A stretch of DNA of 64,000 bases from assembly GCA_963822825.1 (NCBI GenBank), contig CAWGIW010000013.1:186001-250000 (forward strand), written 5' to 3'. Of the stretch, positions 33,151-40,648 are shown in pieces (position 1 is the stretch's first letter; every line of letters starts with the position of its first letter). This stretch comes from JAWWPY01 sp963822825. GTDB taxonomy: Bacteria > Actinomycetota > Actinomycetes > Streptosporangiales > Streptosporangiaceae. The notes below the pieces were generated by a model, which saw only the letters and a list, made by a program, of their open reading frames with translations, did no database searches and was not told the DNA's origin. The position numbers and the translations under genes are program-made.

Positions 33151-33977
33151 GCGAGGCGCCGCGAGCCCCGGGCGAGACCCTCCCGACCGACCGGGAGCGG
33201 GGAAGCGGTGTGCTCGGCCTGCGCGGCCTGACCGTGGAGCGCGGCGGGCGCACCGTAGTCCGCGACGTGTCGATCGAGATACCGGCCGGAGAGGTGACCG
33301 CCCTGCTCGGGCCGAACGGGGCCGGGAAGTCGAGCCTGGTGCTGGCCGTTGGCGGGGTGCTCCGGCTCCAGGTGGGATCCGTGCTGCTGGAGGGGCATGA
33401 GTTCGCCGGCCGCCGGCCGGAGCGGATACGCCGGGCCGGGATCGCGATCGTCCCTGAGGGCCGGAGGCTGCTCTCAGACCTGACTGTCGAGGACAACATC
33501 CGCGTCGCCACGTACGCCTTGTCCAGCGAGCAGGCCCGAACCGGGCGCAAGCGGGCGCTGGAGCTGTTCCCCGAGATCGAGCGGCGGCTTTCGGCCCCGG
33601 CCCGCGCACTGTCCGGTGGCGAGCAGCAGATGGTGGTGCTGGCCCAGGCCCTCGTCTCGCAGCCGCGCTACATGCTGATCGACGAACTCTCGCTGGGGCT
33701 GGCGCCGGTCGTCGTCAACCGCCTGATCCCGACCATCCGGGCGGTCGCGGAATCCGGTATCGGGGTGCTGCTGATCGAGCAGTTCGCGACGGTCGCGCTG
33801 GGGCTGGCCAACCACGCCCACGTGATGGAGGGCGGCCGGCTGCGGTTCTCGGGGCTGGCCCGGGAGCTGCGCGAGGAACCGGAGCTGCTCAGGTCGGCGT
33901 ACCTGCTGCGCGGCAGCGGCAGCGCTCCGGCCGCGCCGAGCGGGCCCGCCGCACCGCCCGGCCCTGGCCCGGGCTGA
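33147..33977 (+). CDS. livF: Branched-chain amino acid-type ABC transporter ATPase (LivF)
   Basis: A 276-residue ATPase. After 25 disordered residues come LGLRGLTVERGGRTVVRDVSIEIPAGEVTALLGPNGAGKSS (Walker A), the Q-loop-like region GIAIVPEGRRLLSDLTVEDNI, the signature LSGGEQQMVVLAQALVSQP, Walker B MLIDELSLGLAP, and EQFATVAL where the H-loop would be. The last 20 residues are Ala/Pro/Gly-rich. The start GTG overlaps the livG stop, and the stop TGA (33975-33977) overlaps the ATG of the alcohol dehydrogenase. Confidence 0.9.
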   Translation: MSEAPRAPGETLPTDRERGSGVLGLRGLTVERGGRTVVRDVSIEIPAGEVTALLGPNGAGKSSLVLAVGGVLRLQVGSVLLEGHEFAGRRPERIRRAGIAIVPEGRRLLSDLTVEDNIRVATYALSSEQARTGRKRALELFPEIERRLSAPARALSGGEQQMVVLAQALVSQPRYMLIDELSLGLAPVVVNRLIPTIRAVAESGIGVLLIEQFATVALGLANHAHVMEGGRLRFSGLARELREEPELLRSAYLLRGSGSAPAAPSGPAAPPGPGPG

Positions 33978-35011
33978 TGCGCGCTGCGATCACCGAGGCC
34001 GCCGGCTCCATGATGGTGGCCGAGCGCCCCGGGCCCCCTGCGCCCGGTCATGGCCATGTCGTCATCCGGCCCGAGGCCGTCGGGCTCTGCGGCTCCGACT
34101 ATCACTTCTTCGCCGGGCAGCTGGCGGACGCGGCCGGCGGCTCCCAGTTCCCCCGGATCCAGGGCCACGAGCTGGCGGGCACGATCACCGCGCTGGGCCC
34201 GGGCTGCCGAGCGGAACTCGAGGTCGGCCGGCGCGTGGCGGTGTGGCCGCTGCACGCGTGCGGGCGGTGCTATCCATGCCGCGTCGGGCGGCCGAACGTC
34301 TGCGACCAGTTCAAGCTGACCGGGATCCACCTCGACGGCGGCCTTCAGGAGCGCCTGGCGATCGGCCAGGAGCAGGCGTTCCCGATCGACGCCGGCGATC
34401 CCGCGATCGCGGCGCTGGCCGAGCCGGTGTCCATCGCCGTCCGCGCGGTGAACCGCGCGGCGGTCCGGTCCGGCGAGCAGGTGGTGGTGCTCGGCGCCGG
34501 GCCCATCGGGCAGTGCATCTGCCTGGTGGCCCGCGAACGCGGTGCCGAAGCGCTCGTGATCGACCTCCAGCCGAGTCGCCTCGCGGCGAGCCACGAGATG
34601 GGCGCCGAGACGCTGCTGTGGCGTGGGGCGGAGGAGGTGGTCGCGTTCGCGCGCCAGTGGGCGGGCCCAGCGGGACCGCCGGTGGTGTTCGACGCCACCG
34701 GCGCCGCGGCGGCGGTCCAGGCCATGGTCAGCATCGTCGCTTCGGCCGGGCGGGCGGTGCAGGTCGGGATGTCGAACGAGGAGGCGGCGATCAGAGTGGG
34801 CAGCCTGACCGAGAAGGAACTCGACCTGCTCGGGGTCAGCTGCTGCGGCGCGAAGGAGTTTGCCGAGGCGGTGACCGTGGTGGAGCGCAACGGCGAACTG
34901 CTGGCCCGGTTCATCAGCCATGAGTTCCGGCTGGAGGAGGCGCCCGAGGCGATCCGCTTCGCGATGAGCCATCCGGCCGAGGTCATGAAGGTAGTGATCA
35001 GGACCACCTGA
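33977..35011 (+). CDS. Zinc-dependent alcohol dehydrogenase-like protein (sorbitol/threonine dehydrogenase type)
   Basis: A 344-residue MDR enzyme. Catalytic zinc ligands are visible as GLCGSDYH (Cys about 37) and QGHE (His-Glu about 60-61). The structural zinc site is CGRCYPCRVGRPNVC (four Cys, about residues 95-109). The NAD-binding motif is VVVLGAGPIGQCICLVARERGA, with the acidic residue of VIDLQPSR suggesting NAD+. It is the last gene of the importer operon, overlapping livF by one base, and should oxidise an alcohol of the imported compound. The exact substrate is not visible. Confidence 0.87.
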   Translation: MRAAITEAAGSMMVAERPGPPAPGHGHVVIRPEAVGLCGSDYHFFAGQLADAAGGSQFPRIQGHELAGTITALGPGCRAELEVGRRVAVWPLHACGRCYPCRVGRPNVCDQFKLTGIHLDGGLQERLAIGQEQAFPIDAGDPAIAALAEPVSIAVRAVNRAAVRSGEQVVVLGAGPIGQCICLVARERGAEALVIDLQPSRLAASHEMGAETLLWRGAEEVVAFARQWAGPAGPPVVFDATGAAAAVQAMVSIVASAGRAVQVGMSNEEAAIRVGSLTEKELDLLGVSCCGAKEFAEAVTVVERNGELLARFISHEFRLEEAPEAIRFAMSHPAEVMKVVIRTT

Positions 35012-35028
35012 GGGTCTTACGGCTGACC

Positions 35029-35685
35029 CTAACCAGGTCCGGGGATTCCGGCCTGCTGCCGCAGTTGCTGGGCGGCACGGGAGTGGCTGTGGCCTATCCA
35101 GAGGGCGACGTCGAGAATCAGCAGCAGGCCGGCGGGCGCCGACGGCGGCCGCAGCGCCTCGACCTCGCCGCGGGCATCCGGATCCCGCAGGAGGCAGCGC
35201 AGCGCTTCCCAGGTCCGTCCGGGCACGCCCGCGGCCCCGATCACCACCTTGTCGGTGATCGGGCACAGGCGGGGCCGCTTACGGGCCAGCAGCTTGGCCG
35301 CGGTGGCCGTGCCGACGCCCGGCATTTCCAGTAACGCGTCCCACAGCGGGTCCACCGCTGCGAGGTCCGCGTCGGAGGCGTCCCACAGATCGATGTCGCT
35401 GCCAATCGCCGTGAGCATCTCCGAGACCTTTTCTGCCCAGGTACCGAGGAGAGCCCGTACCGTGTCCGGCCGCCAGGCAATGTCCAGCAGGGCCACGGCC
35501 AGCAGGTCATCCGGGGTCACTTCGTTGCGGAGGTTGCGGCCCAGACTGGTGAACGTCATCCCCGCGAAGGCCGCCGCCGGATCGAAATAGGCCGCTACCC
35601 CCCCGCCCAAGCCAGGGACGGCCAGCCCCGCCCTGCGCCAGCTCGCTGCAGCCAGCACTGCATCATCAACGGCTAATGAACTCAT
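35029..35685 (-). CDS. DUF6308 family protein with a helix-hairpin-helix-like segment
   Basis: A 218-residue hypothetical protein starting MSSLAVDDAVL. The features fit the actinobacterial DUF6308 family: FAGMTFTSLGRNLRNEVTPDDLLAVALLDI, then LWDALLEMPGVGTATAAKLLARKRPRLCPITDKVV. The segment LLEMPGVGTATAAKLLARKRP resembles the helix-hairpin-helix of DNA glycosylases, followed by an Asp, which suggests but does not prove DNA binding. ATG 35685 was chosen over the longer frame because homology starts there. It is convergent with the alcohol dehydrogenase gene. Confidence 0.65.
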   Translation of the reverse strand: MSSLAVDDAVLAAASWRRAGLAVPGLGGGVAAYFDPAAAFAGMTFTSLGRNLRNEVTPDDLLAVALLDIAWRPDTVRALLGTWAEKVSEMLTAIGSDIDLWDASDADLAAVDPLWDALLEMPGVGTATAAKLLARKRPRLCPITDKVVIGAAGVPGRTWEALRCLLRDPDARGEVEALRPPSAPAGLLLILDVALWIGHSHSRAAQQLRQQAGIPGPG

Positions 35686-35824
35686 ACGTCCAGTATGGGA
35701 TCTGATATCTCCTGTGCCACCCCATTCACAGCAACTCAGTCCGGCTCGCAGGCGGGCCCGGCCGCGGGCGTGCCCACGGGACACGCCCTGATGCCCTGAG
35801 CGTGGCGTCAGCCCCGGACATGTG

Positions 35825-35857
35825 CGTGGGGCCCCAGGAAATCCTCGGGGCCCCACG
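35825..35857 (-). terminator. Strong hairpin between two minus-strand genes
   Basis: CGTGGGGCCCC (35825-35835) pairs perfectly with GGGGCCCCACG (35847-35857). The loop can add AGGA/TCCT pairing. It lies 40 bases after the stop of the secreted-protein gene (35897-37768), which fits a terminator without a T-run. Confidence 0.65.
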
Positions 35858-35896
35858 TACTAGGGATTCGAGCTCACTGAGCTGGGATGGGTCTCC

Positions 35897-37768
35897 TTAC
35901 TCGCCTGACGGGTCCATCAGCAGGTGATGATGGCGGCCGATCCGGTGCTGGACCGGTGTTGTCGGGGTTGGGGTGGGTGTCGCGGCCGGTGTGGTCGGCG
36001 CGGCGGTGGTGGGCGCTGTGGTGGGCGCCGGTGTGGCTGGTGTGGCGGTGGCGGTCTGCTGGGTGACGTTGAACGTGGCCGCGGTGGCCACGCCAGCGCC
36101 GTTGAGGGTGACCGTCACCGGGTTGGTCAGCCCGAAGTTCTGGCAGTTGAGGTTGGTGAAGGACATGTTCAGCCGGTTGGCCAGGAAGGTGAGCAGGTTG
36201 GTGCCCACCGCCGCGACCGGCGTCCCGCCAGTGGCCAGCAGCGCCTGGTTGGTGTTCAGGAACGGGGTCTGGATGTTGACCATGTTCTGGCAGTAATTCA
36301 TCGGGCTGTCCGCCGTGTCGTTCGCCGCCGAGATCGGGTCCTGGCCCAGCTGCGCCCGGTACAGGTTGGTCTTGGCCGCGCTGAACGCACCGTTGACCAG
36401 CGTCATCTCATCGTTTTCCGGGACCAGCGCGATCGGCGCCGCCTGGTTCTTCGCCGCCGACAGCTCATCAAGCGCCTGCGACGTGCTCGCCGTCCCGGCC
36501 TGCGACAGGTCCGGCGCCGTGAACGGCGTGCAGCCCAGCGTCGGGTCCAGGAAGAAACTGATCAGCGCGTTGTCACTGCCATTGACCAGCGTCGTCGAGG
36601 CCGGCTGCGCGGCCACATTCGCCGCGTTGAACTGCGCCGTCTGCCCCGCCGCGTTCAGCAGGTACTTCGAGGTCACGTTGTCACTTTGATCCTGGTCGAT
36701 CATCGTGAAACTCCGCGTCGTCGGGCACGCCTGCCCCGTCTTCGCCGACGTCCCCGTGGCCGGGACCACCAGCGTCCCCGCCGCCTCCGCCGCGTTCGCC
36801 GCCGCGAAGAACGCCTGGCCATTACAGAACGACACCTGCCCGAAGTCCGACCCCGCACCCAGCCCATTGACACAGTTACCCTGCGCCAGCGCCGTCGGCG
36901 TCGCACCCACCTGAGTCAGATCCGTGCCATTGAACCCGACATCGATCGTGACCACCGCACCAGCCGGCAGCACCGGCACCACCGGCGCCACCGACGGCGT
37001 CGTGCCCTGCGTGATCACCAAAGGCTCATACACCGACAACGCACCCGTCGCCGGATCCAGGATCGTCGCCTGCACGAACGCCCCCAGATTCGCCGCATTC
37101 GCCATCGTGCACCCCGACGCCGCCGGCGTCATCCCAGCCGGCCCAGCCAGCTGCCACGGCGTCGCCAGACCCGCCGCACTCAGCGGATCCGCCGGCACAA
37201 TAATCGTGCAGTTCACATTCGCCACCGCCACCGGCGTTGTCGCCGTCGCCGACGCAGAAGCCGTCGGGCAGACCGTGGACGTAGCCGACACACTCGGGGA
37301 CGCCGTAGCCGTAGTCGCCACCGCGCTTGCCGTCGTCGTGGCTGGCGCGGTCGCGGTCGCGGTCGGAGTGGGTCTCACGTGCCTCATGTGCCACCAGTGC
37401 CAACTGTGCCGAGGTCCTCGCAACGACAGCCTGCTCGCGGATACCACCGACGTGGTCCCGGCTGCAGCGGCCGTGGACGGCGCGCCCGGGGACGGCGTGG
37501 CCGGGGCCGTCGTGGCCGGGGCCGTCGTAGCCGGGGCCGTCGTAGCCGCCGCCGTCGTGGCCGGGGCCGTCGTAGCCGCCGCCGTCGTGGCGGGGGCGGC
37601 GGTAGAAGGCGTCGCGCAGGCGCCGGCCGCCGAGAGGTTAAGGCTGTGGCCACCACCGAGCAGCTTCACGCCGAGAACCAGACCCACCACGAGCGCGAGG
37701 GCCAGGGGCACCGCGATTCGGGCCACACGAGCGTTGTGTGACCGCGCGGACCAGCGCGCTCTACGCAT
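35897..37768 (-). CDS. Large secreted protein with Ala/Thr/Pro-rich flanks, unknown function
   Basis: Up to 635 residues from the first in-frame start at 37804; ATG 37768 (MRRARWSARSHNARVARIAV) is a better start, giving 623 residues with a basic N-region and the hydrophobic core PLALALVVGLVLGVKLLGG, a signal peptide or anchor. A low-complexity stretch of ATTAPATT-type repeats follows (about residues 50-110), encoded by tandem DNA repeats near 37490-37600. A folded core of some 400 residues has several Cys (TIIVPADPLS, GCTMANAANLGAFVQATILD, NGQAFFAAANAAEA, MNYCQNMVNIQTPFLNTNQALL). A second Ala/Thr/Pro tail and a His-rich end close it. I do not recognise the core; a cell-wall or extracellular role is likely. 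It is divergent from the ECF sigma gene. Confidence 0.65.
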   Translation of the reverse strand: MRRARWSARSHNARVARIAVPLALALVVGLVLGVKLLGGGHSLNLSAAGACATPSTAAPATTAAATTAPATTAAATTAPATTAPATTAPATPSPGAPSTAAAAGTTSVVSASRLSLRGPRHSWHWWHMRHVRPTPTATATAPATTTASAVATTATASPSVSATSTVCPTASASATATTPVAVANVNCTIIVPADPLSAAGLATPWQLAGPAGMTPAASGCTMANAANLGAFVQATILDPATGALSVYEPLVITQGTTPSVAPVVPVLPAGAVVTIDVGFNGTDLTQVGATPTALAQGNCVNGLGAGSDFGQVSFCNGQAFFAAANAAEAAGTLVVPATGTSAKTGQACPTTRSFTMIDQDQSDNVTSKYLLNAAGQTAQFNAANVAAQPASTTLVNGSDNALISFFLDPTLGCTPFTAPDLSQAGTASTSQALDELSAAKNQAAPIALVPENDEMTLVNGAFSAAKTNLYRAQLGQDPISAANDTADSPMNYCQNMVNIQTPFLNTNQALLATGGTPVAAVGTNLLTFLANRLNMSFTNLNCQNFGLTNPVTVTLNGAGVATAATFNVTQQTATATPATPAPTTAPTTAAPTTPAATPTPTPTTPVQHRIGRHHHLLMDPSGE

Positions 37769-37804
37769 TCCAAGCACCTCCGTATTTGCTGTAAAGCTTC
37801 TCAA

Positions 37805-38124
37805 TCGGTCACCGTAGACCTCTTCAATGCGGAAAGAAGTGAAAACAGATGATCAGACCACATGTCTGTGCTGACCTGGGTTGATGTAAATTCTTACCAA
37901 TTTCTAACGTCGCAGGTAACGGACATATCTCGGCTTGGAGCGAGGCCGCGGTGATGGCTCGCCGACTCACGCCGACCGCGCCTGGCGGGCGATGGTCGCC
38001 GCGCGATCGCGCCGGCGGCGTCGGCGCACCGCGGGCCGGGCAGGCGATGGTCGCCGCGGCGCGGCCCTCCGCGCCAGCCGGGTCCCGGCGCCCGTTTCCT
38101 ATGTTTCTGGAGGAAGATATAGCT
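37805..38124. other. Divergent promoter region between secreted protein and ECF sigma factor
   Basis: About 320 bases. The part nearest the secreted-protein gene is A/T-rich. The direct repeat GGCGATGGTCGCCGCG occurs at 37988-38003 and 38043-38058 (period 55); its core GGCGATGGTCGCC is a near-palindrome and could be a regulator site. A longer frame for the sigma gene runs through this repeat from 37951 but lacks a ribosome binding site. Confidence 0.4.
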
Positions 38125-38748
38125 GTGCACCACGAAGAGGCAGGCCGCCTGTTAGAGGCCGCGGCGGGCGGTGACGCGGCGGCGTGGAAAGAACTCGTCG
38201 AGTCCTTCAGCGGACTCGTCTGGTCGGTCACCCGGGGCTACCGCCTCAGCCCCGCCGACGCGGCCGATGTCTTCCAGACCGTCTGGCTCCGCCTCGCCGA
38301 GCACCTCGACCGGATCAGGAACCCCAGCCATGTGGGCGCCTGGCTGGCGACCACCGCCCGGAACGAGTCCCTGCGGGTGGCCCGCGGCAGTATCCGGCTC
38401 ATCCTCACGGACAGTCCGGAACTGCTGGACTCCGGGCAGGCCGATGAGCGGTCACCAGAGCAGGCCCTGCTGGACTCCGAGCAGGCCGCGATGGACGCCG
38501 ATCGCGCAGCCCGGCTCTGGCGGGCGTTTGGCGAGCTGTCCGTCCGCTGCCAGCGGCTGCTCCGCGTGCTGACCGCGACGCCGCCGCCCAGCTACGCTGA
38601 GGTCGCCGCCGCGCTGGACGTGCCGGTCGGCAGTATCGGCCCCACCAGGGGCCGCTGCCTGCAGCGACTCAAGCAGCGGCTGGCGGACCAGGTATCTGGG
38701 AGCAAAATACCCGCTCCTAAAGATGAGCCAGGTATATGGCCGAAGTAG
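38125..38748 (+). CDS. ECF RNA polymerase sigma factor
   Basis: About 207 residues from GTG 38125, which lies 11 bases after GGAGG (38109-38113); ATG 38101 is also in frame. Region 2 is clear: AWKELVESFSGLVWSVTRGYRLSPADAADVFQTVWLRLAEHLDRIRNPSHVGAWLATTARNESLR. Region 4 is SVRCQRLLRVLTATPPPSYAEVAAALDVPVGSIGPTRGRCLQRLKQRL, containing the helix-turn-helix that reads the -35 element. No linked canonical zinc-binding anti-sigma factor is seen; the next small gene may serve that role. It probably directs transcription of the neighbouring S8 peptidase and CHAT genes. Confidence 0.88.
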   Translation: MHHEEAGRLLEAAAGGDAAAWKELVESFSGLVWSVTRGYRLSPADAADVFQTVWLRLAEHLDRIRNPSHVGAWLATTARNESLRVARGSIRLILTDSPELLDSGQADERSPEQALLDSEQAAMDADRAARLWRAFGELSVRCQRLLRVLTATPPPSYAEVAAALDVPVGSIGPTRGRCLQRLKQRLADQVSGSKIPAPKDEPGIWPK

Positions 38749-38763
38749 CAGACGGGAGCCCGC

Positions 38764-39234
38764 GTGCCCGATGATCCTGACGACACCGGCCTGGAATCCG
38801 AACTCCGGCGCGTCATCGGCCGCCTGGACGGAGTTCCCCCGCCGCTGCTTCAGGCCGCGGTTGACTCTTTCAGCTGGCGCGCGATCGACGCCGAACTCGC
38901 CGAGCTGGCCTTCGATTCGCTGGTCAGCCAGGATCGCGACGCTGCTGTCCGCGGCCCGCAGCCGGCCCGGCTGCTCTCCTTCGAGGCAGGCGGCCTGACC
39001 ATCGATGTCGAAATCAGCGGCACCGGATCAGCGCGCACACTGATCGGCCAGATCGTCCCGCCCCAGCGGGCGTCCGTGGAACTGCGCCGCGGCGACGACG
39101 CGACCTCGCTGGAGGCCGACGAGCTGGGCCGCTTCAGCTCCGGCCCGCTTGGCCCCGGCCCGCTCAGCCTGCGGTGCACGGTCGGCACGGATCCGGATCG
39201 CCGCAGCGTGGTGACCGAGTGGATAACGATGTGA
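38764..39234 (+). CDS. Small protein paired with the ECF sigma factor
   Basis: A 156-residue protein, GTG start, 15 bases after the sigma gene. Residues 1-60 are helical and acidic (ESELRRVIGRLDGVPPPLLQAAVDSFSWRAIDAELAELAFDS). Residues 70-156 look beta-rich: LSFEAGGLTIDVEISGTGSARTLIGQIVPPQRASVELRRG and LGPGPLSLRCTVGTD. It lacks the HxxxCxxC motif of zinc anti-sigma factors and membrane segments. Similar small proteins follow ECF genes in actinobacterial loci with S8 peptidase and CHAT proteins. It may be an anti-sigma factor of a different type or a carrier of the signal; this is inferred from position. Confidence 0.6.
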   Translation: MPDDPDDTGLESELRRVIGRLDGVPPPLLQAAVDSFSWRAIDAELAELAFDSLVSQDRDAAVRGPQPARLLSFEAGGLTIDVEISGTGSARTLIGQIVPPQRASVELRRGDDATSLEADELGRFSSGPLGPGPLSLRCTVGTDPDRRSVVTEWITM

Positions 39235-39277
39235 GCGCCCGCATCAACGCGATGAGCCGCCCAGCGCCGGCCTGACG

Positions 39278-40648
39278 TCAGCGGCAGTGGGATGAGCATT
39301 CGTGGCCGTGGGGGCCGCGGTCATGCCGGTCGCCGCACGCCTGTCCCGGGAAGATCACCGGCCCCACCGCCGGTATGGCCTGGGCCCGGGCTCGGGCCAG
39401 TAGTGCCTCCGCGGCCTGAGGGCCATTCTCGCCGGTCTCCGACATGCGTGCGGCGATAAGACCCGCGACGAGCGGCGTCGAGAAGGACGTTCCGCTCCAC
39501 CGAGCCATGCCACGGAAGTCCCGCCACGTGCCCACCTCCGGTGGCTCGGTGCACAGGTACCTCCCGGTGGCATAGGCGTTGACCAGTCCCTCGCCCGGGG
39601 CGAAAACGTCAACCCAGGCCCCGTAGTTGGTGAAATAAGCCCGGCTACGCCCGTTGGCGCTGAGAGCACCCACGGACACCGCCCAGCGGAAGCAGGCCGG
39701 CCAGAACGGGAGCTTTGACGAAGCGTTTCCTGCGGCGGCCACCAGCACCACGCCGGAGTAGCTGCGCATCAGTTCACCCAGAACCTCGAAACCCAGCGAA
39801 GCGACTTGTTTCCTGGTGTTGGTGCCGAAGTCGAGCGAGAGGACCGACGCGCCCATCTTAAGCGCCTCGGATGCGTCCTTTACCAGGTCAGATTCATAGG
39901 CGGCGCCCACTTTTTCGAATGTTCTGGCCACCCACACGTCGGCTTTCGGCGCCATGGTCCGGACCACGCCGGCCACAAAGGTCCCATGGCCCGCATACGG
40001 AAGAATCCGGGGAGGCTGGCCGCCGATCGGGTTCTCCGGCTCGCCATCGACGCCGGCCAGCCAGTAGTGCTGCGCTGCTGCTCCCGGCAGCCAGCCGCTG
40101 TCCAGAACGGCCACGAGAATACCGTCGCCCTGGCACGGCTCGGTGGACACACCCGGGTCGGGCGGCGAGTCGTACGAGACCTCCTCCGGTTCCGTGGCAG
40201 GACAGGTGCTGGTGGTGCAGATATAGAAGATGTGGTCGGGGGTGGCCACCCCCTCACCGAGCGTCCGGTCAACGGTGCTGCATAGCTCCTCGACGCTCGG
40301 CCCGTCAGCGGGGAACGGGAGACGGGTCAGCCCGTTCAGGTTGTTGTCGTGTTCAACCGGCGCCCCCGCGGTGGGCAGGGTGCCCCTCACGCGCTCGACG
40401 TCGGCGTCACGGACAAGAACGGTGTGGTCACGGTAGAGGTAGTCCACCTCACCTAAATCTGCCCAATTGGGCGGGTACGCCGCCGCTCCTTCCAGACCGT
40501 CCACGACACCGGGGATGCCATGCAAGATCAGATCAATTTGCGCGTCGAGACGGCTTCGCGGATTGTCCCGCCCTTCGTCACTAATCGGCATGACCGGCCC
40601 CATTTCATGCGTGATTGGTTTCGGAAAACTGTTTAGCATCATTTGCAT
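39278..40648 (-). CDS. S8 family (subtilisin-like) serine peptidase
   Basis: Up to 456 residues. The catalytic triad is complete: Asp 183 in VAVLDSGW, His 221 in GHGTFVAGV and Ser 388 in GTSFSTPLVAG, with the oxyanion Asn 308 in AAAGNAS. There is no obvious signal peptide, so it may act in the cytosol. The N-terminal 170 residues contain DYLYRDHTVLVRDADVERVR and a propeptide- or partner-like domain. Starts at 40648, 40603 (MGPVMPISDEG) or 40591 are possible; the first overlaps the start codon of the divergent CHAT gene, which makes the shorter forms more credible. It faces the sigma/partner genes convergently. Confidence 0.88.
   Translation of the reverse strand: MQMMLNSFPKPITHEMGPVMPISDEGRDNPRSRLDAQIDLILHGIPGVVDGLEGAAAYPPNWADLGEVDYLYRDHTVLVRDADVERVRGTLPTAGAPVEHDNNLNGLTRLPFPADGPSVEELCSTVDRTLGEGVATPDHIFYICTTSTCPATEPEEVSYDSPPDPGVSTEPCQGDGILVAVLDSGWLPGAAAQHYWLAGVDGEPENPIGGQPPRILPYAGHGTFVAGVVRTMAPKADVWVARTFEKVGAAYESDLVKDASEALKMGASVLSLDFGTNTRKQVASLGFEVLGELMRSYSGVVLVAAAGNASSKLPFWPACFRWAVSVGALSANGRSRAYFTNYGAWVDVFAPGEGLVNAYATGRYLCTEPPEVGTWRDFRGMARWSGTSFSTPLVAGLIAARMSETGENGPQAAEALLARARAQAIPAVGPVIFPGQACGDRHDRGPHGHECSSHCR

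Noticed and set aside
35924..37741. 605-codon plus-strand open frame rich in Arg
   Set aside because: It is antisense to the secreted protein. Arg-rich composition is typical of shadow frames in GC-rich DNA, and the opposite strand has a signal peptide and balanced composition.
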